Assembly: GCA_044228505.1 (NCBI GenBank) | Contig: JBGAUT010000023.1 | Location: 17,361-81,360, forward strand | Direction: 5' to 3' | Source of the DNA: JAEUKA01 sp044228505 | GTDB taxonomy: Bacteria > Myxococcota_A > Polyangia > Palsa-1104 > JAEUJZ01 | DNA: 64,000 nt | Part shown: piece by piece, positions 51,342 through 59,799 of the stretch | Numbering within the stretch: the first letter of the stretch is position 1 | Layout: every line of letters starts with the position of its first letter | Notes under the pieces: generated by a model | The model's input: the letters and a program-made list of their open reading frames with translations, nothing else | Told to the model about the DNA's origin: nothing | Database searches by the model: none | Position numbers and translations under genes: made by a program

Positions 51342-53258
51342 TTATGGGGGTGGGGGAGTCGCTGGGGTGGGGGACGCTGGAGCTGCGAGCGCACCGGGCA
51401 CTGCGGGTGCACCAGGTACCGCTCCGACCGGGGGCTTGGTTCCGGGCGGCGGCAGCGGGGGCAGGCCCTGTTCGGCACGCAGGCGATTGGTTTCCTCGAA
51501 GCGATCGGTTTCGTCTTGTCGGTCAGGCGGGCCAATTGGCCTGTCCTGATGGAACGCCGGGCGTCGTCCCGAGTCGTGGACATACAGCATCGGCCACTGC
51601 GTGACATCGGTTGGCCGAACCGAGGTCCAGCCGGGCGGTAGAGCGGGCTTTAGCAGCTCGAACACATAGCGCGCATCGAGCGGGGCAACGTTGATGCAGC
51701 CGTGTGACTTCACGTACCCGAATCGGTCATGCCAGTACGCCCCGTGGATCGCGTTGTGGGCTTGGAAAAATGTCGACCACGGCACCATGTTGACGAAGTA
51801 CGGCTTGTCGTCATAGGGCTGGCTCTTCATGGTGATCGCGGCAACCCGTGCCCACACCGGGTAAATCCCGAGTGGCGTCGCGTTGTTCTTGCCCGATGAT
51901 ACGATCGTCGCAAACACCGGCTTGTCGTTTTCGTAGGCGACGAGGACTTGCTCAGCAAGATCGGCATCGAACCACTGTGTGTTCGCGCCCATCTCTGCCG
52001 GTTTCGCAATCATGCGCACTTCGTTGACGGCATAGGCCGGAACCCACAGGGTTGGCTCGGGGGCTGGGGCCGCTGGGGCTGTAGCTGTTCCAGTGGGCGC
52101 GGCCTGTGGCGAGCCTGCGGCGGGTGGCATCACTGCGACCGGAGCGACCGGATTCGGCTTGGCGGCAAGTGGAGCAGCCGTGGCGGCAGGTGCTGTAGTC
52201 GCTGTCGTGGCGGCAGCGGCCGGAGCTGCCACGGGAGGTGGTGGCAGTGGTGCGGTAGTCAGCGGAAAAGCATGCGTCGGAGGTGCCGACGGCCGAATCC
52301 GCAGCCAGCGCTTCCCTTTGACGATCTGCTCTTCCAGGATGTCGACTTGGGTTCGGCGCGCAAAGGTGGCGATCACCCCCGGCTGGTCGGGCGCAGCTTG
52401 GGCCTTGAGCTGTTCGGATAACACCCAGCCAAAGGGCAGATGCGTCTTGTCATCGATCAGCACCCCATGCCACTGCGAGGTCGCGGACATCTGGTAGGTG
52501 CCTTTGGCAGGCAGGATCTTGCCCTCGACGCTTTGGAGATACGTCTCGCCTTCGTGCTTGAAATTCTTTTCGATGGCGACCGAGTCACCTTTGGCCAGCT
52601 TGCGCTCCGGTTCCTCGTTGTTTTTAAACGCTTCGAGGTTGGTCCACATCGGCATCTCTAGCGCGGAGACCATGATGTAGCGGTGTGGCACGCGCTCGCC
52701 GGGGACGATTTTGTAGATCGGTTCGGTGGTGGCTGGCTCACCGGTGGGTTTGCCATGATCGCTACACATCCACCCGAAGGGCTGAACAGCGAGCCAGCGT
52801 TTCGATGGACACCAGCGTGTGGTCTTGGTGACTACCTCGCCGCGCACGTTCATGCGGGTGCCGGGCACGACGGTCCCGATCATCGGTGCGCCGTAGTAAG
52901 GCCGGGCGAGCACCTGCGGATCGCCTTCATCGGGTTTGGACACCTCAAATACACGCATCGAGCTGGGTTGGAGCTCGGGTTCGGGCAGCAAGGTCGGCGG
53001 TGAATAGGGCCTGACCTCACCCTTTTTTAGCTCTCGGAATTTGCCGCCGATCCAGAACTTGCGCAGCTTTTTGGCCGGAGCGTTGGGATCAACGGGCGTT
53101 CCGGCAGGCCCGGCTGCCCCAGGTTGGGCCGCTGCTGGGATAGGTTGGGCTGCTGGAGCCGCAGCGGGTGGATGCGCAATCGGTTGCGGGTTTTGAGCCA
53201 GCGCAACGCCGACGGGCAGACAGGGAAGCAGGGAAAGCAAAGGACGGTATAGACGCAC
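51342..53258 (-). CDS. L,D-transpeptidase (YkuD domain)
   Basis: The product is 638 aa from GTG 53258. Signal peptide ends PVGVALA. A long Pro/Ala-rich N-terminal linker precedes roughly 250 residues with SH3-like features, then a second Ala/Pro-rich linker (about 325-395). The YkuD domain follows, with HGAYWHDRFGYVKSHGCINV; the catalytic Cys is near residue 521. It cross-links peptidoglycan 3-3 or attaches proteins to the wall in the periplasm. Confidence 0.85.
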   Translation of the reverse strand: MRLYRPLLSLLPCLPVGVALAQNPQPIAHPPAAAPAAQPIPAAAQPGAAGPAGTPVDPNAPAKKLRKFWIGGKFRELKKGEVRPYSPPTLLPEPELQPSSMRVFEVSKPDEGDPQVLARPYYGAPMIGTVVPGTRMNVRGEVVTKTTRWCPSKRWLAVQPFGWMCSDHGKPTGEPATTEPIYKIVPGERVPHRYIMVSALEMPMWTNLEAFKNNEEPERKLAKGDSVAIEKNFKHEGETYLQSVEGKILPAKGTYQMSATSQWHGVLIDDKTHLPFGWVLSEQLKAQAAPDQPGVIATFARRTQVDILEEQIVKGKRWLRIRPSAPPTHAFPLTTAPLPPPPVAAPAAAATTATTAPAATAAPLAAKPNPVAPVAVMPPAAGSPQAAPTGTATAPAAPAPEPTLWVPAYAVNEVRMIAKPAEMGANTQWFDADLAEQVLVAYENDKPVFATIVSSGKNNATPLGIYPVWARVAAITMKSQPYDDKPYFVNMVPWSTFFQAHNAIHGAYWHDRFGYVKSHGCINVAPLDARYVFELLKPALPPGWTSVRPTDVTQWPMLYVHDSGRRPAFHQDRPIGPPDRQDETDRFEETNRLRAEQGLPPLPPPGTKPPVGAVPGAPAVPGALAAPASPTPATPPPP

Positions 53259-53413
53259 GACTCCAGTACCTTAGCATGTGGCCGGCGCGACGCGAGGCTG
53301 TGGGTAGCAGGCACACATGGTTTGATCAAACGGAAGGTTGCCTACCTGGCGGTCGATTGGAGCCAATTTGGGTGCCTTGACCGGACTTTGCGAGTCTTCG
53401 ATGATGAGGGAGG

Positions 53414-56062
53414 ATGTCTGGCCCCAATCAGAAAGTGCCACCCGGTGGTCCGGGGGATGGGCAGACCCCTGGCAATCGCCTGGGGATGCCTCGTGGCACG
53501 GGCAGCGTCTCCGACGAGAAACTGGCTGAGACGATCGATGTGCCGTTCGGAATGGCGGTGCCCACGATCTCTGAGCCGACGCTATCAAGACGTGTCGATG
53601 CGCGGATCGGCCAGACCTTCGGCAAATATCGCGTCGAGGCGGTGATCGGCAAGGGCGGCATGGGCATGGTCTACGAGGGCGAAGACACCGTCCTTAGTAG
53701 GCGGGTTGCCATCAAGTTTCTGCCCGAGTCCCTCACGTCGAGCCCCAAGGCCATTGAGCGCTTTATCACGGAAGCTCAGGTCGCTGGCCGACTGAATCAT
53801 CCCAACATCATTGCGATTTACGACATTGGTCAGGAGGACGAACACTATTACATTGTGATGGAGCTGCTGAATCCCTCGTCAGCGTCGAGCCACATCAAAG
53901 AAAAGGGACCGCTCCATTACTCCGAGGCCTGCAAGATTGCCCACGATTGCTGCTCGGCGCTGCATGCCGCGCATCAGGCAGGCCTGGTCCATCGCGACAT
54001 CAAGCCAGACAACATCCTTTGTTCGCCGATGGGCACGACCAAGCTGGTCGATTTTGGGCTGGTCAAAGATGTGCATTTTGACGACGGCTCGCTCACTCAA
54101 ACAGGTGTGGTTGCCGGCACGCCGCTGTACATGAGCCCCGAGCAAGCCAGTGATGGAGAGATAGACCGTCGCAGTGATATCTATTCCTTGGGCGCGACCT
54201 TCTACACGTTATTGACGGGAAAAGCCCCGTACACTGGCGACGCCGCGCCGCAGATCATGTTCAAGCATGTCACGGCCCCGACGCCAGACCCGCGTGACCT
54301 GGTGCCGGAGATTCCCGAGTCGGTAGTGAAGCTACTGAGTCGAGCGATGGAGAAGTCTCCCGCAGACCGCTATCAATCGGCAGAGGAGATGCGGCAGGCG
54401 CTAGAGGCGATCTTGGCGACCGTGCCGCGCAAGCCGTTTACCTTCCTGGTCGAGCACGAGCCGTCGCTCCTGATGATGAAGCGGCCGCTTCGAGTGACCT
54501 TGCCGCCACCGCTGAATCCGCGAATGTCGTCGCAAATGCCGGTGGTGGCGATGCCGAGCAATCGTTCGTTGTCGCCTCTGTCGGAGAACTCGAATCCACG
54601 GAACTCGGGAAACAGCTCGCGGATCTCGGGAAACAGCTCGCGGGTCTCAGGCGGCAATGCGCCGGTGGGTGAGTTGCCGCAGATGGCGTCAGGCCGACAA
54701 TCCCATCCGTCCCAACAGCAGAGCAGCTATCCCATGCTGCTTGGGGGAATGGGGCTGGCGGCGGCGCTGTTGGCGCTGGCACTGGTGATTTGGCGCGTCG
54801 TAAAGCCGATCGAGCCGGTCCAGCTTCCTGTCGCGAAGGTTGATGCGGGAGCCGCGGCTGCACTTCCACCGATTCGGGTGGGGGTTCTGAACTCGCTATC
54901 AGGGACGATGGCGATTTCGACGAGACCGATTGTCGAAGCGACTCTGCTAGCGATTGATGAGATCAACGCGCAAGGCGGTCTGCTCGGGCGACGGATTGAT
55001 GTGGTTCGTGTCGATGGACGCTCCGACAACGGAACTTTCGCGCTGGAGACCGAGCGGCTCATCAAACAAGAAAAGGTGGTCACGATTTTTGGCGGCTGGA
55101 CGCCGTCGAATCGGCGAGCAATGAAACCGCTCGTCGAGAAATATGATCACTTGTTGATTTTCCCGGCCCGTGATGAAGGGATGGAAGACTCCCAAAACAT
55201 CATTTACCTCGGCTCGACGCCGCACCAGCAGGTCATCCCGGCGGCTCACTGGGCACTCGAAAAACTCGGGGCCAAGAAGCTGTTCTTTATTGGACTCGAT
55301 GGGTTGTGGGGTCACATCTCGCACGAACTGGTGCGGGACACCATCAAGGGAACCAACGCCAAGATTGTTGGCAAAGAGTTCGTGCTGCTGTCGGAAACCG
55401 ACTACTCAGGGGTGGTGAAGAAGCTTCAGGCTTCGAAACCCGACGTCGTGCTGAACTTTGTGCAGGGTGATTCGAATCTTCCGTTATTTCGCGAGCTGCG
55501 CAATGCAGGCGTGACCTCATCGAAGATCCCGGTGATTTCTTTTGGCATCGGAGAAAATGAGATCTCCCAGCTCGACGGTGTGGACCTAACCGGCGACTAC
55601 CTGGCGTGGAGCTACTTCGAGTCGGTGGATCGTCCGCAAAACAAGCAGTTTGTCGAAGCCTTCAAGAAGAAGTTTGGTGACCATCGTGGCATCAGTGACC
55701 CCATGGAAGCCGCGTATGCCGGCGTGTATTTGTGGGCGAGAGCCGTGCGGACTGCGGGCACCGATGATGTTCAAGCGATTCGACGAGCCCTTCAGGGTCA
55801 AAGCATCGAGGGACCAGGTGCCACGCTCCGGCTCGATCCGAGCAACAACCATGCATGGAAGATGTTTCGGATGGGCAAAATCGTAGGATCGAACCGCATC
55901 GAGGTCGTATTCAGCACCGATAAGCTGCTGTCGCCAGACCCCTTTCCTGGCACTCGCACTCGCGCCGAATGGGAAGCGCTGCTGCAGTTTCTGTTCACGC
56001 AGTGGAAGGGCAACTGGGTGAACACGGATCGTCCGAACCTGTTGCTCAAGCGACCGAAGTAG
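53414..56062 (+). CDS. Receptor Ser/Thr kinase with periplasmic UrtA-like ligand-binding domain
   Basis: The product is 882 aa. Kinase at about 70-350: GKGGMGMVY glycine loop, catalytic Lys101 (VAIK), Glu120, HRDIKPDN (Asp195), DFGLVK (Asp213) and GTPLYMSPEQ. A linker contains three GNSSR/NSG-type repeats. One TM helix lies at about 440-460. Residues from about 486 to the end match the urea/amide ABC transporter binding protein UrtA (SLSGTMAIS, EINAQGGLLGRRI, FPARDEG, DPMEAAYAGVYLWARAV). The topology is kinase inside, sensor outside, with no other transport genes nearby. It should phosphorylate targets in response to a small nitrogenous ligand (inference). A decapitated paralogue lies at 6010-7932. 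Confidence 0.88.
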   Translation: MSGPNQKVPPGGPGDGQTPGNRLGMPRGTGSVSDEKLAETIDVPFGMAVPTISEPTLSRRVDARIGQTFGKYRVEAVIGKGGMGMVYEGEDTVLSRRVAIKFLPESLTSSPKAIERFITEAQVAGRLNHPNIIAIYDIGQEDEHYYIVMELLNPSSASSHIKEKGPLHYSEACKIAHDCCSALHAAHQAGLVHRDIKPDNILCSPMGTTKLVDFGLVKDVHFDDGSLTQTGVVAGTPLYMSPEQASDGEIDRRSDIYSLGATFYTLLTGKAPYTGDAAPQIMFKHVTAPTPDPRDLVPEIPESVVKLLSRAMEKSPADRYQSAEEMRQALEAILATVPRKPFTFLVEHEPSLLMMKRPLRVTLPPPLNPRMSSQMPVVAMPSNRSLSPLSENSNPRNSGNSSRISGNSSRVSGGNAPVGELPQMASGRQSHPSQQQSSYPMLLGGMGLAAALLALALVIWRVVKPIEPVQLPVAKVDAGAAAALPPIRVGVLNSLSGTMAISTRPIVEATLLAIDEINAQGGLLGRRIDVVRVDGRSDNGTFALETERLIKQEKVVTIFGGWTPSNRRAMKPLVEKYDHLLIFPARDEGMEDSQNIIYLGSTPHQQVIPAAHWALEKLGAKKLFFIGLDGLWGHISHELVRDTIKGTNAKIVGKEFVLLSETDYSGVVKKLQASKPDVVLNFVQGDSNLPLFRELRNAGVTSSKIPVISFGIGENEISQLDGVDLTGDYLAWSYFESVDRPQNKQFVEAFKKKFGDHRGISDPMEAAYAGVYLWARAVRTAGTDDVQAIRRALQGQSIEGPGATLRLDPSNNHAWKMFRMGKIVGSNRIEVVFSTDKLLSPDPFPGTRTRAEWEALLQFLFTQWKGNWVNTDRPNLLLKRPK

Positions 56063-56097
56063 CGACGGAGTCTCGCTGATGTGGCGGGCCGAGGAGT

Positions 56098-57231
56098 CTA
56101 GTCCTCGTCATCAGAGGCTTCTGCCGGTTCCTCTTTGCCGCTTTCGATGTCGTACTTGCGCATCAGCTTGCGGAAGTACTTGCGATCAATGTCGGCGGTT
56201 CGCGCTGCGTGCGAGATGTTGCCTTTGTGCTTCTTGAGTAGGAACGCGACGTACCTTTGCTCAAACTGCGCAATCCACAGCTCCTTGGCATCTTTGAAGG
56301 GCAGTTCAAGTCGCGGCTCATTGGCCGTACTCCCAGAGGGAGTGTCGGTGACGGTTCGCGGTGCATCGGCTGACTGGCTTCCTGCCACAGCCGTCCGGTT
56401 CTGAAGGGGGGGCAGAAAGCCGTGGCTATCGCCGTTGCGGATGTTCTCGGGCAGATCCTCGATCTTGATCTCTGTGTCACAGGCAAAACTAACGGCCCGC
56501 TCGATGGCATTGACCAGCTCGCGAATGTTGCCGGGCCACCGATACTGCTCCAGTAGCGCCATGGCTTCAGCGGAGATACTTGTGCACTTGCGACTACCGT
56601 CAGGCAGACGATTGTACGTGTGCTCGGCAAGGAATGACTCTACGAGAAGTGGAATGTCATCGCTGCGTTCGCGAAGAGGTGGCAACACCAATCGCACAAC
56701 CGACAGGCGATAGTAGAGATCCTGACGGAAGCGGCCGGATCGCACTTCCTCTTCGAGTTGACGGTTGGTTGCGGCGATGATGCGAACGTCAATCTTGAGT
56801 GACCGAGTGGCACCGACTCGGCGGATTTCGCGCTGTTCCAGTGCCCGCAGGAGCTTGGGCTGAAGCTCCATGGGAAGTTCTCCCAATTCGTCGATAAACA
56901 GCGTCGAGTTATGGGCCATTTCGAAGAGCCCCTGCCGGGTCATGATCGCGCCTGTGAAGCTGCCTTTTTCATGACCGAACAGCTCGGACTCGATCAGGTT
57001 CTTCGGCACCGCTCCACAGTCGAACACCATCATGGATTGGGCGGCCCGTTGAGACAGCTTGTGGATGGTCTGCGCGACCACCTCTTTGCCGGTTCCGGTC
57101 TCACCTTCAATGATGACCGTTGCTCCTGTCGGCGCGATCTTCTCGATGACCGCGTACAGTTCCCGCATCTTGACGTTTTTGCCAAGTTCCTCGCAGATCG
57201 TCGATGTCGACGCTGAAGAGGCGTCGTTCAA
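56098..57231 (-). CDS. Sigma-54 interaction AAA+ activator lacking a sensor domain
   Basis: The product is 377 aa if TTG 57231 is used. An in-frame stop lies a few codons upstream of the TTG, so no N-terminal domain can be added. The AAA+ domain has Walker A GETGTGKE (43-50), the sigma-54 contact loop GSFTGA (90-95), Walker B STLFIDELGEL and the arginine-finger region. The C-terminus is a Fis-type HTH (GNISHAARTADIDRKYFRKLM). Most such proteins carry a receiver, GAF or FHA domain before residue 20; it is absent here and the 5' end lies inside a 77-bp duplicated segment, suggesting truncation. Confidence 0.85.
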   Translation of the reverse strand: MNDASSASTSTICEELGKNVKMRELYAVIEKIAPTGATVIIEGETGTGKEVVAQTIHKLSQRAAQSMMVFDCGAVPKNLIESELFGHEKGSFTGAIMTRQGLFEMAHNSTLFIDELGELPMELQPKLLRALEQREIRRVGATRSLKIDVRIIAATNRQLEEEVRSGRFRQDLYYRLSVVRLVLPPLRERSDDIPLLVESFLAEHTYNRLPDGSRKCTSISAEAMALLEQYRWPGNIRELVNAIERAVSFACDTEIKIEDLPENIRNGDSHGFLPPLQNRTAVAGSQSADAPRTVTDTPSGSTANEPRLELPFKDAKELWIAQFEQRYVAFLLKKHKGNISHAARTADIDRKYFRKLMRKYDIESGKEEPAEASDDED

Positions 57232-57255
57232 TCGGATTGGGAAGTGCGTGGGAAC
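57179..57255. repeat. 77-bp exact direct repeat, copy 1
   Basis: These 77 bases are identical to 63924-64000. The flanks differ at the left side (T here, G there). The segment covers the start of the sigma-54 activator gene. See the copy at the window end. Confidence 0.95.
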
Positions 57256-57373
57256 GGGTCATATGGGGGACTTGTCATCCCGGTGGTGTCGAACTTCCTA
57301 CCCCGACGTGTGAGCGTGGGTGCCCGGTCAGATCATGGTTTGTTGTTGATGGCTTGCCGATTGGTATCGGGGC

Positions 57374-58336
57374 ATGACAGATAGATCCATGAACCCGACG
57401 AAAGATGACATTCTGGCAGCTTATGGGCGCATCAAGCCCTATGTTCGCCGCACTCCTTCAATTCGCGTGCAGCCACAAGATCTTGGACTCACGGCTGCGC
57501 ATCCGATCTCGCTGAAGCTGGAGTTTCTTCAGCACTCCGGTTCGTTCAAGACCCGTGGGGCGTTCAACAACCTTTTGTCTCGCGTGGTCCCGGTGGCTGG
57601 CATTGCTGCGGCATCGGGGGGCAATCACGGTGCGGCGGTTGCCTACGCGGCGCAGCAGCTCGGGTACCGGGCCACGATCTTTGTGCCCGAGGTTTCATCG
57701 CCGGTAAAGATCGCACGAATCCAGAGCTACGGCGCAGACACTCGCGTTGGTGGTGCGCGCTACGCAGATGCGCTGGAGCGCTGCGAGTCCTTCATCGCTC
57801 GATGCGGAGCGCTATCGGTGCATGCCTATGATGCAGTCGAGACAGTGGTTGGACAGGGTAGCGTCGGCATTGAATGGCAACAGGATGCACCGGAAATCGA
57901 CACTGTGTTGGTGGCGGTCGGAGGCGGCGGACTGATCGCCGGCATCGCCTCATGGTACGGCCGATCTGTACGAATCGTCGGTGTCGAACCGGAAGGCTCT
58001 TGTGCCTTGCATGCCTCTTTGGCGGCAGGGCGTCCCGTGGATGTCACGGTAGAGAGCATCGCCGCAGATTCGCTCGGCGCACGTAATACCGGCCAGCTTG
58101 TCTATGACATTGCATCATCGAGCATCGATCACGTCGCCCTGGTCTCTGACGACTCGATCATGATGGCGCAGCGACTCCTGTGGGACCGCCTGCGAATTCC
58201 GGCTGAACCAGGTGGAGCCGCAGCGCTCGCGGCGCTTCTATCCGGCCGATACACACCGAGCAAGGAAGAGAGAGTCGGTGTGCTGCTCTGTGGAGCGAAT
58301 GTGGATTTGACGCGTCTGGCTGCGCTGGGAACCTAG
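57374..58336 (+). CDS. Threonine/serine dehydratase-like PLP enzyme
   Basis: The product is 320 aa (ATG 57374; ATG 57389 possible). Fold-type II PLP enzyme: HSGSFKTRGAFNNL with the PLP lysine, ASGGNHG, the phosphate loop VGGGGLIAG and LCGAN near the end. Threonine dehydratases of the short catabolic type have this length and no ACT domain. It would deaminate threonine or serine to the 2-oxoacid. Racemase activity is a known alternative in this family. Confidence 0.82.
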   Translation: MTDRSMNPTKDDILAAYGRIKPYVRRTPSIRVQPQDLGLTAAHPISLKLEFLQHSGSFKTRGAFNNLLSRVVPVAGIAAASGGNHGAAVAYAAQQLGYRATIFVPEVSSPVKIARIQSYGADTRVGGARYADALERCESFIARCGALSVHAYDAVETVVGQGSVGIEWQQDAPEIDTVLVAVGGGGLIAGIASWYGRSVRIVGVEPEGSCALHASLAAGRPVDVTVESIAADSLGARNTGQLVYDIASSSIDHVALVSDDSIMMAQRLLWDRLRIPAEPGGAAALAALLSGRYTPSKEERVGVLLCGANVDLTRLAALGT

Positions 58337-58360
58337 TATCGGTGCCATACTGTGAAGTGA

Positions 58361-59728
58361 TTAGCCCATCTGCATCCGAAGGTAATTGAGCAGGTCGATG
58401 CGGGTGATGATTCCGACAAATCTTCCAGCGTCGGCCACGACGGCGACCATGTCTTTGGCAAAGATGGGAAGCAGCTCGCTCACCGCCGCATCCGGAGCAA
58501 TCGTAACCACGCTCTTTACCATCGCGTTGCCCACCGTTTCCGCAAAGCGTGCGGGGTTTTCGTGAACATGCATTAGGAGGTCGGACTCATCGAGGATTCC
58601 CACCACGGAATCACCGTTCATGACTGGCAACTGGCTTACTTCGAAGAGCTTCATCCGGCGATAGGCGTGTAACAGACTATCGCTGGGACGCAGGGTCACC
58701 GTGGATCCCTCGGCATAGCGGCGCACGATGAGATCAACCAGGTTGCCTGTTTTGGGTCGAGACAACAGACCCTGCTCAAAGAGCCAAAAGTCGTTGTACA
58801 TTTTGGATAGGTACTTGTTTCCGGAGTCACAGACAAAGGTGACTACGCGCTTGGGAGATGTCTGTTCACGACAGTATCGCAGCGCCGCCGCCACCAGAGT
58901 GCCCGTCGAAGAACCACCCAATAACCCTTCCTTTGCCAGCAACTCCCGGGCGGTCGCAAAGCTCTCTGCATCGCTAATTTCGTAGGCCGATTTGACACGT
59001 GACAGATCGCAGATCGGAGGAATGAAGTCTTCTCCGATTCCCTCCACCAGCCAGCTACCAGCGGGCTTTTGCGGTTTTCCGGTTTTGATCACGTCCACCA
59101 AGATGCTTCCTTTGGGGTCGGCGAGCACCATTTCTACATGTGGAGCAACCCGCGAGAAGTAGCGGGACAGACCGGTCAGAGTTCCCCCCGAACCGACGCC
59201 CACCACCACTGCATCCAGCATCTGTTTGCACTGTGCCCAAATCTCGGGCCCAGTCGTAGCCTCATGTGCGGCGGGATTTGCGGGATTTGCGAACTGATTT
59301 ACGTAGAATGCGCCGGTTTCTTTGGCGAGCCGTTCTGCCACGTCCTGGTAGTACTCTGGATGACCCTTGCCCACGTCGCTGCGGGTGATGAAGACCTGCG
59401 CACCGAGTGCCTTCAAATGCAGGACCTTTTCCTGCGCCATCTTGTCCGGGATCACCAGCGTTAGCTTGTACCCTTTCTGCGCAGCAACCAGTGCCAAGCC
59501 GAGTCCGGTATTGCCTGCGGTCGCTTCAATGAGCGAGCCTCCTGGCTGAAGAACTCCGCTTCTCTCTGCCGCCTCAATCATCGATAGGCCGATGCGGTCT
59601 TTGATCGAGCCGGTCGGATTCTGGTTTTCGAGTTTGACGAACAGTCGGCAGCAGCCGGTATCGAGGTTCTTCAGTTCCAAAAGCGGGGTTTCGCCAATGG
59701 TGGCCAGCACGGCACCGTCGGATTTCAT
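58361..59728 (-). CDS. Cystathionine beta-synthase with CBS domain pair
   Basis: The product is 455 aa from ATG 59728. The PLP domain has TPLLEL, NPTGSIKDR (Lys43), EATAGNTGLG and GVGSGGT. The C-terminal about 130 residues form two CBS motifs (LRPSDSLLHAYRRMKLFEVSQLPVM and APDAAVSELLPIFAKDMVAVV). It condenses serine or O-acetylserine/O-phosphoserine with homocysteine or sulfide. The CBS pair suggests adenosyl-ligand control. It ends 24 bp from the convergent threonine dehydratase. Confidence 0.85.
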   Translation of the reverse strand: MKSDGAVLATIGETPLLELKNLDTGCCRLFVKLENQNPTGSIKDRIGLSMIEAAERSGVLQPGGSLIEATAGNTGLGLALVAAQKGYKLTLVIPDKMAQEKVLHLKALGAQVFITRSDVGKGHPEYYQDVAERLAKETGAFYVNQFANPANPAAHEATTGPEIWAQCKQMLDAVVVGVGSGGTLTGLSRYFSRVAPHVEMVLADPKGSILVDVIKTGKPQKPAGSWLVEGIGEDFIPPICDLSRVKSAYEISDAESFATARELLAKEGLLGGSSTGTLVAAALRYCREQTSPKRVVTFVCDSGNKYLSKMYNDFWLFEQGLLSRPKTGNLVDLIVRRYAEGSTVTLRPSDSLLHAYRRMKLFEVSQLPVMNGDSVVGILDESDLLMHVHENPARFAETVGNAMVKSVVTIAPDAAVSELLPIFAKDMVAVVADAGRFVGIITRIDLLNYLRMQMG

Positions 59729-59799
59729 ACAAAACGCTCCTCGGTTCTGGTTAGGAATGCGACACACTACCACGTTGCTCGGAGTAGCATGCGGACGGT

